This document shows positions 7,781-16,672 of a stretch of 32,774 bases of DNA, in pieces. Location: contig NZ_CBYM010000036.1 in assembly GCF_000577815.1 (NCBI RefSeq), forward strand, positions 1-32,774, written 5' to 3'. Every line of letters starts with the position of its first letter. Position 1 is the stretch's first letter. Both the position numbers and the translations under genes were made by a program. Source of the DNA: Clostridium saudiense. GTDB lineage: Bacteria > Bacillota > Clostridia > Clostridiales > Clostridiaceae. The notes under the pieces are model-generated. The model saw only the letters and a list, made by a program, of their open reading frames with translations, was not told the origin of the DNA and made no database searches.

Positions 7781-8533
7781 CTATAAACCTAAAACATCAT
7801 CCATATTGTATAGTCCAGCTTCTGATACTGTAGCCATATACTCACATGCTTTTAAAGCACCGATAGCAAATACATCTCTTGAAATAGCTTTATGAGATAA
7901 CTCAATAACTTCACCAGTTCCAGCAAATATTACATCATGATCTCCAACTATAGATCCACCTCTAACTGCATGAATTCCTATTTCATTTTTTTCTCTCTTT
8001 TTATGCCCATCTCTACCATGAACATAGTGAGTTTCTTCTGAAATTGATTCTTTTATAGTATCAGCTAAAAGTAATGCAGTACCACTTGGAGAATCTAATT
8101 TTTGATTGTGATGTTTTTCAATTATTTCAATATCATAATTTCCATATAATAAAGGAGTAACTTTTCTTAATAATGAGTTAATAAGGTTAATACCTAAAGA
8201 CATATTAGCTGATTTAAATAAAGGTAAAGTTTTACTTTTTTCATTTATTAAATTTAAATCATCTTGATTGTAACCAGTAGAGCAAATTACTAAAGGTTTT
8301 TTTGTTCTTTCTGTTAATTCTAATAATTTGTGTAAAGTGCTAATGTTAGAAAAATCTAAAAGAACATCATATTCTATATTAACATCATCTGGTGTAGTGA
8401 ATACAGGATATTTTTCCTCCTTAGGAAATTTATCAATACCAGCAACAATTTCTAAATTAGGAAATTCACTTACTAAATTAGTAATAACAGTTCCCATTTT
8501 TCCACAACATCCACTTAATAGTACTTTAACCAT
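7781..8533 (-). CDS. dapB: 4-hydroxy-tetrahydrodipicolinate reductase DapB
   Basis: This 250-aa enzyme reduces the DapA product to tetrahydrodipicolinate with NAD(P)H, in the cytoplasm. The Rossmann motif at the N terminus is SGCCGKMG (7-14), matching the DapB GxxGKMG pattern. The catalytic and substrate-binding block [15 protein letters not shown] follows at about 140-154, and the C-terminal segment has [20 protein letters not shown] and RDVFA. AAGGAG precedes the ATG. It is last in the asd-dapA-dapB operon, 14 bases after dapA, and so falls under the lysine riboswitch upstream of asd. Confidence 0.95.
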   Translation of the reverse strand: MVKVLLSGCCGKMGTVITNLVSEFPNLEIVAGIDKFPKEEKYPVFTTPDDVNIEYDVLLDFSNISTLHKLLELTERTKKPLVICSTGYNQDDLNLINEKSKTLPLFKSANMSLGINLINSLLRKVTPLLYGNYDIEIIEKHHNQKLDSPSGTALLLADTIKESISEETHYVHGRDGHKKREKNEIGIHAVRGGSIVGDHDVIFAGTGEVIELSHKAISRDVFAIGALKACEYMATVSEAGLYNMDDVLGL

Positions 8534-8547
8534 AAAATATACTCCTT

Positions 8548-9426
8548 CTATACTAATTTGTGTCTCTTTAGTGTATTAACTAAAGTTTCTTGATTTTTGT
8601 CATTCATTTTATAAAGAGGCAATCTTAATTCGCCAACATTCATTCCCATAATATTCATAGCTGTTTTTACAGGGATTGGATTTGTTTCAATAAATAAATC
8701 GTTAATTAAATCTAAATATTCTAATTGTAAAGCTGTTGCTTTAGAACAATCACCTTCTAAATAATATTTACACATATCATGAATAGTTTTCGGAACGATA
8801 TTAGCTGCAACAGAAATTACGCCAACTCCGCCTAGTGACATTATTGGAACTACTTGGTCATCGTTGCCTGAATAAATATCAATTTTGCCACCACATAAAG
8901 CTTTCATTTTAGCTATTTGACTTAAGTTTCCGCTAGCTTCTTTTATTGCTACAACATTATTAAGCTCTGTAAGTTTTAATAATGTCTCAGCTGTAATGTT
9001 CATATTAGTTCTACTTGGAACATTATAAAGTATTATTGGAGTCTTTACAGCATCGTTAATTGCTTTGAAATGCATAAATAATCCTTCAGCATTTGTTTTA
9101 TTATAATATGGTGTAATAACAAGTAAACCATCAACACCAACACTTTCTGCATAAAGACTCATTTCTATAGAAGTTCTGGTATTATTTCCACCAGTACCAG
9201 CAATAACAGGGATTCGTTTATTTACAGTATCAACTGTGAATTTAATAGCATCTTTCTTTTCTTTTTCTGTCATTGTAGTTGCTTCGCCTGTTGTACCACA
9301 AACGATAATAGCATCAGTAGATTCCTTTATATGCCATTCAAGTAATTCTCTGAATTTCTCAAAATCTATACCATTTTCATTAAAAGGTGTAATTATAGCT
9401 ACACCTGAGCCTTTAAAAATTGACAT
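8548..9426 (-). CDS. dapA: 4-hydroxy-tetrahydrodipicolinate synthase DapA
   Basis: This 292-aa TIM-barrel aldolase condenses pyruvate with aspartate semialdehyde, the committed step towards diaminopimelate and lysine. Visible active-site parts are GTTGEAT (44-50), the YY pair (107-108), YNVPSRTN with Tyr134, and the Schiff-base lysine Lys162 in VAIKEASGN. The length is that of standard bacterial DapA. AGGAGG lies just before the ATG. It starts 10 bases after the asd stop codon, and the substrate of DapA is the product of Asd, so the operon order follows the pathway. Confidence 0.95.
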   Translation of the reverse strand: MSIFKGSGVAIITPFNENGIDFEKFRELLEWHIKESTDAIIVCGTTGEATTMTEKEKKDAIKFTVDTVNKRIPVIAGTGGNNTRTSIEMSLYAESVGVDGLLVITPYYNKTNAEGLFMHFKAINDAVKTPIILYNVPSRTNMNITAETLLKLTELNNVVAIKEASGNLSQIAKMKALCGGKIDIYSGNDDQVVPIMSLGGVGVISVAANIVPKTIHDMCKYYLEGDCSKATALQLEYLDLINDLFIETNPIPVKTAMNIMGMNVGELRLPLYKMNDKNQETLVNTLKRHKLV

Positions 9427-9436
9427 TATATTCCTC

Positions 9437-10432
9437 CTAAAGCCAGTTATTATTAATTAATACTTCGGCAATTTGTACAGCATTTAATGCTGCTCCTTTT
9501 CTTATGTTATCTGCAACAACCCATAAATTCAATCCATTATCTATACTAAAATCACGTCTTATTCTACCAACGTAAACATCATCTTTTCCTGAGACTTCTA
9601 ACGGTGTTGGATATTTAAGTTCGCTAACATTATCATAAACTGTTAATCCAGGTGTATTTTCAAATAATGTAAATATATCTTCTATTTCAAATGGATTATT
9701 TAATTCAACATTAATGCTTTCACTATGGCTATTTAAAACAGGGACTCTTACAGTTGTAGCAGTTATTCTTAAATTTTCATCGTGTAAAATCTTTCTTGTT
9801 TCGTTAATCATTTTTTCTTCTTCTTTAGTATAACCGTTATCTAAAAATACGTCTATGTGAGGAAGACAGTTACCAGCTATTGGGTATGGGAATTTTTTAG
9901 GAGCAACTCCATTTAAACCATCTTCTAAATCAGCTATACCTTGCATTCCTGCCCCTGAAACAGCTTGGTATGTTGAATACACAACTCTTTTTATTCCATA
10001 CTTATCTAATAAAGCTTTTAATGGTACCATTGCTTGAATTGTAGAACAATTTGGGTTAGCAATAATTCCATTATGATTTTTTAAATCCTCAGGGTTAACT
10101 TCAGGAACAACTAAAGGAACGTTTTTGTCCATTCTCCAAGCACTTGAGTTATCTATAACAACTGCTCCATATGATGAGAAAATAGGAGCAAATTTTAAAC
10201 TTGTATCTCCACCTGCTGAAAATAATGCAATGTCTATTTTCTTATTTTTGATATTTTCTTCACAAGTATTTTCTACTATATATTTTTGACCTTTAAATTC
10301 TAAATAAGATCCTGCTGATCTTTGAGAAGCAAAAAGATATAGATTTTTAATAGGGAAATTTCTTTCCTCTAATATTTCTAAAAATTTTCTACCTACATTA
10401 CCAGTACTACCAACAATTGCAACATTGTACAT
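9437..10432 (-). CDS. asd: aspartate-semialdehyde dehydrogenase
   Basis: This 331-aa enzyme reduces aspartyl phosphate to aspartate semialdehyde with NADPH. The protein begins [14 protein letters not shown] with the nucleotide-binding GxxGxxG loop. IDNSSAWRM follows, then the catalytic cysteine Cys129 in ANPNCSTIQ, and later the QAVSGAG segment. The frame is open for 23 codons further upstream, but the start at 10432 is supported by GGGGG (minus strand 10440-10444) and by the family's usual N terminus. It is the first gene of the lysine-riboswitch operon. Aspartate semialdehyde also feeds threonine and methionine synthesis, so lysine control of this copy would matter for those too unless another asd exists. 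Confidence 0.94.
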   Translation of the reverse strand: MYNVAIVGSTGNVGRKFLEILEERNFPIKNLYLFASQRSAGSYLEFKGQKYIVENTCEENIKNKKIDIALFSAGGDTSLKFAPIFSSYGAVVIDNSSAWRMDKNVPLVVPEVNPEDLKNHNGIIANPNCSTIQAMVPLKALLDKYGIKRVVYSTYQAVSGAGMQGIADLEDGLNGVAPKKFPYPIAGNCLPHIDVFLDNGYTKEEEKMINETRKILHDENLRITATTVRVPVLNSHSESINVELNNPFEIEDIFTLFENTPGLTVYDNVSELKYPTPLEVSGKDDVYVGRIRRDFSIDNGLNLWVVADNIRKGAALNAVQIAEVLINNNWL

Positions 10433-10526
10433 TTTGGTTCCCCCTTTTTTACTCTTAATATTTGCATATATAAATTTAATAATAGAAAATATTCTGTCCA
10501 AATTTAGGAAGATTAAATTTACTATT

Positions 10527-10553
10527 AAAAAAACCTTGAGTTATCACTCAAGG
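10527..10553 (-). terminator. riboswitch-controlled terminator before asd
   Basis: On the minus strand CCTTGAGT, loop GATA and ACTCAAGG form a perfect 8-bp stem followed by seven T residues. It sits about 35 bases after the lysine aptamer and about 95 bases before asd. In L-box systems bound lysine favours this hairpin and stops transcription. Confidence 0.92.
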
Positions 10554-10588
10554 TATACTGTACATATAAATACAAAAAATCCTTAAAT

Positions 10589-10749
10589 GATAGCTCACCA
10601 CATAAAAATGTGACAGAAATATGCATATTATACATACCCCCAGTTATATAGCTGTAAAGCTTAGGCTATATACTTCGGCGATAAATCCTTTCCTATTATT
10701 TTAACACGCTTAAATCCATAATAATACTCTTAAGTACCGCACCTCTATC
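10589..10749 (-). promoter_or_regulatory. lysine riboswitch (L-box) aptamer
   Basis: Read on the minus strand, the element opens GATAGAGGTGCGG, matching the L-box AGAGGUGCGG start. It then has ATAGGAAAGGATTTATCGCC, GAAGTATATAGCC, AAGCTTTACAGCTATAT, CTGGGGGTATG and TGTGGTGAGCTATC. GATAG at the 5' end closes with CTATC at the 3' end as stem P1. Order and spacing fit the five-helix lysine aptamer. It precedes a terminator and the asd-dapA-dapB genes, which is the expected off-switch arrangement. Confidence 0.95.
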
Positions 10750-10773
10750 TATTTATAAACTTATATGATTTAG

Positions 10774-10802
10774 ATTATACCTTTTATATACAAAACTTTC
10801 AA
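10774..10802 (-). promoter_or_regulatory. sigma-A promoter of the L-box/asd operon
   Basis: On the minus strand TTGAAA and a perfect TATAAT are separated by 17 bases. Transcription should start near 10767, about 18 bases before the first aptamer base. Confidence 0.85.
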
Positions 10803-10939
10803 GGAATATTTAGTAATTTATTCATATATACTTAATTTTATTATATGAATGTATTACAAAATTGTAACAGCGTATTTTGTATAAATATAAAAGATATAGG
10901 AGAAAATATTTTTATAAATTTTATATAGGGGGAATTTTC

Positions 10940-11191
10940 ATGAGTAAAACACCATTAAAGAAGATAATAAAGTCAAAAATTAAGACTAATAAAGAACTTA
11001 CACCACAAGAAAAAATGCGTGAAAAGATAAAATATGAAATCGCAGAAGAATTAGGCTTAAGTGAAAAAGTAGATGAGTGTGGATGGGGAGGATTAACTGC
11101 TGAAGAAACAGGTAGAATAGGTGGAATTATGACAAAAAGAAAAAAAGAATTAAAGTTACCAACTAATGATCAGATTTTAGGAAGAAAATAA
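10940..11191 (+). CDS. small acid-soluble spore protein, alpha/beta type (clostridial variant)
   Basis: This 83-aa protein is of the kind that coats and protects DNA in dormant spores. The core KYEIAEELGLSEKV (about 36-49) contains the E-I-A site cut by germination protease, and GGLTAEETGRIGGIMTKRKK (about 54-73) is the second conserved DNA-binding region. A lysine-rich N-terminal extension of about 30 residues makes it longer than most alpha/beta SASPs, and one cysteine (DECGW) is unusual for the group. The start is set by TAGGGGG and the ATG at 10940; the frame is open 21 codons upstream without support. Expression in the forespore under sigma-G would be expected from the family. A GAATG near 10846 could be a -35, but no clear -10 follows. 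Confidence 0.8.
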   Translation: MSKTPLKKIIKSKIKTNKELTPQEKMREKIKYEIAEELGLSEKVDECGWGGLTAEETGRIGGIMTKRKKELKLPTNDQILGRK

Positions 11192-11195
11192 TGGA

Positions 11196-11225
11196 TTGAC
11201 TTAATATTTAGTATCATAGTAATAT
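11196..11225 (+). promoter_or_regulatory. possible sigma-A promoter for methyltransferase-hslO
   Basis: TTGACT and TAATAT are separated by 18 bases, starting 5 bases after the SASP stop codon. I see no terminator between the SASP gene and the next one, so a local promoter is plausible. The -10 is only a 4/6 match. Confidence 0.4.
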
Positions 11226-11309
11226 AAAACATAGAAATTTATTTTTTTGTATTATAATTTACATTATTATAAGATTTTCTCACAATTTAATGAAGTGAGG
11301 GGGGATATT

Positions 11310-12050
11310 ATGGCTTATGGAGAATTTGCAAAGATATATGATGAATTAATAAATGAAGATATAAATTATGATGAAATGGTAGATTGTATATTAAGAATTT
11401 GTAATGAAAATAATATAGAATTTAATGATTATTTAGATATAGCATGTGGTACAGGTAATGTTACAGTAAGAATAGCAAAACATTTTAAAAATATTTACGG
11501 AGTAGATTTATCTGAAGATATGCTTAGAGAGGCTTTTGATAAGTTAAAAAGTGAACGTATTAAAGGTAAGATAATCTGTCAAGACATGACCGAGCTTTCT
11601 TTAAATAGAAAGTTTGATTTAATTACTTCGGTATTAGATTCTACAAATTATGTAACAGATATAGAGGGTTTAAAAAACTATTTTAAAGGTGTATATGAAC
11701 ATTTAAAAGATGACGGATTATTTATATTTGATGTTAATTCGTATTATAAATTATCAGAGATACTAGGTAATAATATTTATACATATAGTGAGGAAGATGT
11801 TTTTTATACTTGGGAAAATGTTTTTGAAGATGACTTATTATCTATGTTTTTAACTTTCTTTGTTAAAAAGGGAGAATTATATGAAAGATTTGAAGAAGAA
11901 CATCTTGAAAGGGCTTATAAAGAGTCTCAGTTAGAAAGTATCTTAGAAGAGTTAGATTTTAAGCTTATTAATAAATTTGATGGATATTCTAATGATAATG
12001 TACAAGCAAATAGTGAGAGAATAGTATATGTTGTAAAGAAAATTCAATAG
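11310..12050 (+). CDS. class I SAM-dependent methyltransferase, unknown substrate
   Basis: A 246-aa cytoplasmic protein with a Rossmann-type methyltransferase domain. Motif I is LDIACGTGN (42-50), the acidic residue after strand 2 is in VDLSEDML, motif post-II is CQDMTEL, and [14 protein letters not shown] is the strand 4 region. The C-terminal half resembles small-molecule methyltransferases of the Methyltransf_25/11 group, so the substrate cannot be read from sequence. The N terminus [14 protein letters not shown] is common in Firmicute members of this type. The start at 11310 is set by GAGGGGGG six bases upstream; the frame is open 21 codons further. It is 13 bases before hslO, so the two are very probably co-transcribed. 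Confidence 0.8.
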   Translation: MAYGEFAKIYDELINEDINYDEMVDCILRICNENNIEFNDYLDIACGTGNVTVRIAKHFKNIYGVDLSEDMLREAFDKLKSERIKGKIICQDMTELSLNRKFDLITSVLDSTNYVTDIEGLKNYFKGVYEHLKDDGLFIFDVNSYYKLSEILGNNIYTYSEEDVFYTWENVFEDDLLSMFLTFFVKKGELYERFEEEHLERAYKESQLESILEELDFKLINKFDGYSNDNVQANSERIVYVVKKIQ

Positions 12051-12063
12051 TTGGAGGTCAAAT

Positions 12064-12948
12064 ATGAGCGATAAAATAATTAGAGCAGTAGCTAAAGATG
12101 GAATGGTAAGAATAATTGCAGGAACAACTACTAATTTAGTAGAAGATGCAAGAGTTATACATGAATGTACGCCAGTAGCTTCAGCAGCATTAGGGAGAAT
12201 GTTAACAGCAGGGGCCTTATTAGGAGCTACATTAAAGTCTGAAAATGAAGTAATGACTTTAAGAATAAATGGTGGCGGAGATGCGGAAGGAGTAGTTGTA
12301 ACTGCTTATGAAGGTGCTAAAGTAAAGGGGTATATTGGAAATCCTTATGGTGATTTACCGTTAAATGCAAATGGAAAGCTTGATGTTGGTGGATATGTAG
12401 GTAAAAATGGAACACTTATGGTTATTAAAGATTTAGGCATGAAAGATCCATATGTTGGTCAAGTACCAATACATTCTGGTGAAATTGCTGAAGATTTAGC
12501 ATATTATTTCACTGTTTCTGAACAAACACCATCAGCTGTTTCATTAGGAGTTTTAGTAGATAAGGATTATTCTATTAAGGTAGCTGGTGGATTCATAATT
12601 CAAATGTTACCAGGAGCAGATGAATTTTTAGCTGATATAATAACTTATAGATTAGAGGAAATTCCTTCTTTAACAACAATGTTAGATGAAGGAAAGAGCA
12701 TGGATGATATACTAGAGTATATTTTCGGAGACATGGACTTAAAAATACTTGAAGAAGTGACTCCAGAATTTTACTGTAACTGCTCAAGAGAAAAGGTAGA
12801 AAAAGCTTTAATTTCTATTGGAGAAAAAGATTTAAGAGAAATATATGAAGATGGAAAAAATGAAGAATTAAAATGTCATTTCTGCAATAAGACATATGTA
12901 TTTACTAAAGAAGAAATAGGAGAACTATTATCAAAAATTAGTAAATAG
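12064..12948 (+). CDS. hslO: redox-regulated chaperone Hsp33
   Basis: This 294-aa holdase chaperone is switched on when oxidation releases zinc from its C-terminal cysteines. All four zinc ligands are present: Cys238 and Cys240 (FYCNCS) and Cys271 and Cys274 (KCHFCNK), fitting CxC-X30-CxxC. The N-terminal domain has the family blocks [27 protein letters not shown] and [18 protein letters not shown] lies 8 bases before the ATG. Second gene of a pair with the methyltransferase and followed by a strong terminator. In an anaerobe the likely role is defence against oxygen or chlorine stress. Confidence 0.95.
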   Translation: MSDKIIRAVAKDGMVRIIAGTTTNLVEDARVIHECTPVASAALGRMLTAGALLGATLKSENEVMTLRINGGGDAEGVVVTAYEGAKVKGYIGNPYGDLPLNANGKLDVGGYVGKNGTLMVIKDLGMKDPYVGQVPIHSGEIAEDLAYYFTVSEQTPSAVSLGVLVDKDYSIKVAGGFIIQMLPGADEFLADIITYRLEEIPSLTTMLDEGKSMDDILEYIFGDMDLKILEEVTPEFYCNCSREKVEKALISIGEKDLREIYEDGKNEELKCHFCNKTYVFTKEEIGELLSKISK

Positions 12949-12957
12949 TTAAAAAAT

Positions 12958-12992
12958 AAAACCAAGTATTTTAATACTTGGTTTTATTTTTT
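12958..12992 (+). terminator. Rho-independent terminator after hslO
   Basis: AAAACCAAGTATT (12958-12970) pairs perfectly with AATACTTGGTTTT (12973-12985), then ATTTTTTT. It is strong on the plus strand, and its A-rich left flank would make it work for minus-strand transcripts too, including the tRNA. Confidence 0.92.
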
Positions 12993-13040
12993 TAATTAAA
13001 GAGTTATAGCTTATGGTTATTTATGATTATATAGTTAAAA

Positions 13041-13112
<72 letters not shown>

Positions 13113-13235
13113 AAATTACTTATAATTAAATATATGCAAATTTATATAAAATATTCATAAAATAAAATTAATTAGCATTTATAAAATATAAATAATAATC
13201 AACAATTTAATGATACAGACGTATTATATAAGAGA

Positions 13236-13937
13236 TTATAAAACTAATAAACTTCCCCTATCGAAAAGTTTACTATTTCTTAGATATAATGGCTTTATAT
13301 CATATTTATATAGAAACTCTTTAACCATCGTTCCAAAAGCATAGTGTTCTAATGAGCCAAAGAAGGCCATGCAATCATCTGAAATCATACCTCCAACACC
13401 ACCGATAAATCCATAGTTTAACCCAGGAAGTTCAATATCTCCAAATGGAATCAGCAATACATCAAAGTTTTCTTTAACTAAAGCTTTATGTATTCCAGCA
13501 TCATTAGTTATGATGGCATCTTCCCTTATAGGCAATATGGAGCATTTAGAATATCCTTGTTTAATATTTATATGCTTTTTGTTCTTACAATAGTTTAAGA
13601 GTTCTTTATCGCTGTACTTTAAGTTATGAATTAAATAATTTTCAGTAATATAGGCATTTAGCAATACGTTATTTGGATATTTTTCATGTAACGAAGAAAA
13701 GCTATTTATGTATTTAATACCTTTTTCATCTAATAATTTTTTAAAGTCATTATTAATATCTTTATTTATAATTATGGTCTTATTTTTTTTGCTTAAAATA
13801 TTTAATTGTATATCAACATGACCGTCAATAGCTGAATAAAGATTATTAGCACGAGGAACTTTAATTACATCATAATTCATATTTTTTAGTGAATTAATTT
13901 CATCTAATGAGGTTCTATAATCAACAAAACTTATCAT
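13236..13937 (-). CDS. DUF6873-like protein of unknown function (possible GME fold)
   Basis: A 233-aa soluble protein. I recognise the general type from clostridial genomes, annotated as DUF6873 with a suggested guanidino-modifying-enzyme (GME) fold; this recall is not certain. Features are IKVPRANNLYSAIDGHVDIQ (about 26-45), the AITEN/QGYSKC region in the middle, a conserved REDAIITNDAGIHKAL block, and the glycine-rich NYGFIGGVGGMISDD with FFGSLEHY near the end. The Asp/His/Asn and glycine-rich loops look like an enzyme active site, but no reaction can be assigned. The start at 13937 follows AAGGAG with good spacing; the frame is open 17 codons upstream. It is transcribed away from ytxC. Confidence 0.6.
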   Translation of the reverse strand: MISFVDYRTSLDEINSLKNMNYDVIKVPRANNLYSAIDGHVDIQLNILSKKNKTIIINKDINNDFKKLLDEKGIKYINSFSSLHEKYPNNVLLNAYITENYLIHNLKYSDKELLNYCKNKKHINIKQGYSKCSILPIREDAIITNDAGIHKALVKENFDVLLIPFGDIELPGLNYGFIGGVGGMISDDCMAFFGSLEHYAFGTMVKEFLYKYDIKPLYLRNSKLFDRGSLLVL

Positions 13938-14080
13938 TATTTTTCTCCTTGATATAAATGTATTTATTATAAGATATAAAATATTCATAAAAAAATCAAT
14001 ATTTTATAATAAGTGTACACTCAACTTAGTATATAGAAAAAAATTTAATACATACTAATATTAAGAAAGGAGTGAAATCC

Positions 14081-14971
14081 ATGCTTGTGATGAAGATAGT
14101 GCATAATGATGAAATAGATTTAGTCCACGAATTACAAGAGTTAAGAGAAATACTAAAAAAGAAAAATATAACTATAGGTCTTGTGGAAAGTGGAGAGGGA
14201 AGTTCGCATTTGATAAAAGTTATGTGCAATGAAGAGTGTTATAATGAGAAAATAAAAAGAATGATATATTTATATATAAGTAATATTTTATATAATATAG
14301 TAATTGAAAAATATAGAGAAAAAGAACTTTTTAATTTTTTGACAGAAACCTATTTCTTCTTAAAGCAAGAAGAAATATTAGAAGTTGAAGAAATGATTAT
14401 GAAGGTTTTGAGAAGCGAAGAAAATTTAAAAGATGAAAAAATGATTTTCTGTATTAGCAAAATAAATTCAATAATTGAAAAGATTAAAACTTGTCTTGAA
14501 GAAAATGAAGAAATTAACATTAAAGGATTTATTACATTTAGAATGAAAGAATTGAGAGAGGATATAGAAGAAATTATAGACAAAGTAGTTGAGGAGTACA
14601 TGGTAGAAAAGGAATATAAAGAGTTTGTAAAATTATTAAAATACTTTGTCGATATACAGGAAAGTAAAATAGAAAAAATCAACATTTATATCCACGAAGG
14701 TGGAGGATATGAATTAAAAGATGGATATGGTAATGACATTTTTAATGAATTTATGAAAGAATTATCAGAGTGCAAAATTGATACTGAAGCTAAAATAGAA
14801 GATATTATTATTAGTGGTTTAATAACTAATGCACCAAAGCAAGTAATTATACATCATAAAGAAAATTGCTTAAATGCAGAATTTATAGAAACAATAGTAA
14901 ATGTATTCGGTGATAGAGTTTTTTATTGTACAGGATGTACAAATTGTAAAACATCAAAATTAAAAGTATAA
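14081..14971 (+). CDS. ytxC: putative sporulation protein YtxC
   Basis: A 296-aa protein, highly charged and mostly helical, with long Glu/Lys-rich stretches (about 60-200). The layout, and the end block DIIISGLITNAPKQVIIH followed by ETIVNVFGDRVFYC, match the YtxC-type family known mainly by its sporulation-linked distribution; its molecular role is not established. The extreme C terminus carries Cys283, Cys286 and Cys289 (CTGCTNC), a compact possible metal site. An upstream GTG at 14072 overlaps the ribosome binding site AAAGGAG (14066-14072), so the ATG at 14081 is preferred. The gene is monocistronic, with its own terminator. Confidence 0.7.
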   Translation: MLVMKIVHNDEIDLVHELQELREILKKKNITIGLVESGEGSSHLIKVMCNEECYNEKIKRMIYLYISNILYNIVIEKYREKELFNFLTETYFFLKQEEILEVEEMIMKVLRSEENLKDEKMIFCISKINSIIEKIKTCLEENEEINIKGFITFRMKELREDIEEIIDKVVEEYMVEKEYKEFVKLLKYFVDIQESKIEKINIYIHEGGGYELKDGYGNDIFNEFMKELSECKIDTEAKIEDIIISGLITNAPKQVIIHHKENCLNAEFIETIVNVFGDRVFYCTGCTNCKTSKLKV

Positions 14972-14998
14972 AAGTAAAAAGTATAAAATTGAAAATTT

Positions 14999-15029
14999 AG
15001 GGTTGTATTATTTTATAAACAACCCTTTT
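14999..15029 (+). terminator. Rho-independent terminator after ytxC
   Basis: AGGGTTGT (14999-15006) pairs perfectly with ACAACCCT (15019-15026) followed by TTT. The loop is a 12-base A/T stretch. Confidence 0.8.
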
Positions 15030-15188
15030 ATCATTTAAAAATAAATTTAATAAAAAAGAAAATATATAGCTTAATAAATTTAATGTTATTTAAATTTATT
15101 ATTTATTTAACATAAGATAATTTAAGTAATAACTAAATATTTTATAAATACTATAAGCAGATTATTGAGAAAATCTTAAATACTATAA

Positions 15189-15311
15189 AATTTACCGTGG
15201 AATTACTATGAAAAGTTAATTAAAGATGGTAAAATACATGGTGAACTTTTAAATAATAAAAAGAAAAAAATAGAACAAAATAATATTATGATTCTTATCA
15301 TTAGGAGGTGA
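15189..15311 (+). other. gene-free stretch with possible decayed coding remnant upstream of ktrB
   Basis: The interval 15030-15315 has no gene. Within it one frame stays open from 15189 to a stop at 15309-15311 and reads NLPWNYYEKLIKDGKIHG and then a Lys-rich tail. It has no start codon or ribosome binding site of its own. The composition looks protein-like but the open length is short, so this may be chance. I find no recognisable promoter and no sign of a c-di-AMP riboswitch ahead of ktrB. Confidence 0.2.
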
Positions 15312-15315
15312 AGTA

Positions 15316-16662
15316 ATGAAATGGAATTTTAAAAGTAATATAAAATTAAAAGGAGTGCAAATATTAGCTTTAGGCTTTATAATAGTAATTTTAGTGGGAG
15401 CAATTTTACTTACTCTTCCCATTTCTAGTGTTAGCGGAGAAAGTACAGATTTTTTAGATGCATTATTCACTTCAACATCAGCAGTATGTGTTACTGGATT
15501 AGTTGTAGTGGATACAGGAAGCTATTGGAGTATGTTTGGACAAACGGTAATTATGATTCTTATAGAGATTGGTGGACTTGGATTCATGTCTTTTACTACT
15601 TTAATTGCAATTCTTTTAGGGAAAAAAATTACTTTGAGAGAAAGGCTAATTCTACAAGATGCTATGAATACCTTTAATATTCAAGGACTAGTAAAAATGG
15701 TTAGATATGTTTTAGTATTTACTATTTCAGTACAATTCTTTGGTGCATTATTATTATCAACTCAATTTGTACCTCAATTTGGCCCAGGAAAAGGGGTTTT
15801 TTATAGTATTTTTCATTCGATTTCAGCTTTTTGTAATGCTGGATTTGATGTTTTGGGAAAAGGAAATAGCTTAATGTCTTTCAATAATAATATAGTAATA
15901 ATGATGGTTATTTCTATATTAATAATTATAGGTGGATTAGGTTTTACTGTTTGGAGTGAGCTATATACTTGTAAAAGTATAAAACGTGTTTCAATTCATT
16001 CAAAAATGGTTATTTTAATGACTACTGTATTAGTTTTAGGTGGAGCAATATTAATGTTTTTATTTGAACATAATAATTCAAACACTATTGCAGATATGTC
16101 ATTTATTGATAAATTAATGAATTCCTTATTTGCTTCTATTACACCGAGAACAGCTGGATTTAACAGTATTTCTACAGAAGGAATGAGCACAGCTGGACAG
16201 TTTTTAACTATAATTTTAATGTTTATTGGTGGTTCGCCTGGTTCTACTGCAGGTGGTGTAAAAACTACTACAATAGGAGTTTTAATTGTAACTGTAATTT
16301 CAGTAATAAAAGGAAGAGAAGATTCTGAAGTATTTCAAAGAAGATTTAGTAAAGATTTAGTATATAAAGCATTTACATTATTATTTGTTGCATTTACTTT
16401 AGTTATTGTTGTCACTATGCTATTATCATATACAGAAAAAGGTGCAAGCTTTATAGCATTATTTTATGAAACAGTTTCAGCAATGGGAACAGCAGGTTTA
16501 ACTTTAGGTTTGACACCAGAATTAAGTAGTGTAGGAAGAGTTCTAATAATAATGATGATGTATTTAGGAAGAGTGGGTCCTTTAACAGTTGTATTATCTA
16601 TAACAAAGAAAAAGGTAAACTCTGGTATTAAATATCCAGAAGGAAAAATTTTAATAGGTTAG
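15316..16662 (+). CDS. ktrB: potassium uptake channel subunit KtrB (TrkH/KtrB family)
   Basis: This 448-aa membrane protein is the K+-conducting (usually Na+-stimulated) subunit of a Ktr system. It has four M1-P-M2 repeats whose pore loops are visible in order: TSAVCVTGL (about 53-62), SAFCNAGFD, TPRTAGFNS and SAMGTAGLT. The third repeat is followed by the glycine-rich gate region GGSPGSTAGGVKT. The short N terminus and length of about 450 point to KtrB/KtrD rather than the longer TrkH. AGGAGGTG lies 5 bases before the ATG. The RCK subunit gene ktrA starts 10 bases downstream, so the transporter is encoded as a unit. Confidence 0.93.
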   Translation: MKWNFKSNIKLKGVQILALGFIIVILVGAILLTLPISSVSGESTDFLDALFTSTSAVCVTGLVVVDTGSYWSMFGQTVIMILIEIGGLGFMSFTTLIAILLGKKITLRERLILQDAMNTFNIQGLVKMVRYVLVFTISVQFFGALLLSTQFVPQFGPGKGVFYSIFHSISAFCNAGFDVLGKGNSLMSFNNNIVIMMVISILIIIGGLGFTVWSELYTCKSIKRVSIHSKMVILMTTVLVLGGAILMFLFEHNNSNTIADMSFIDKLMNSLFASITPRTAGFNSISTEGMSTAGQFLTIILMFIGGSPGSTAGGVKTTTIGVLIVTVISVIKGREDSEVFQRRFSKDLVYKAFTLLFVAFTLVIVVTMLLSYTEKGASFIALFYETVSAMGTAGLTLGLTPELSSVGRVLIIMMMYLGRVGPLTVVLSITKKKVNSGIKYPEGKILIG

Positions 16663-16672
16663 GGGAATAAAG

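Noticed and set aside
14350..14685. Minus-strand 111-aa open frame inside ytxC
   Set aside because: It is the low-complexity Ser/Ile-rich antisense of a Glu/Lys-rich gene, without start signals.
15030..15315. c-di-AMP (ydaO) or other riboswitch ahead of ktrB
   Set aside because: No conserved aptamer segments or leader terminator are visible; the region is plain A/T-rich.
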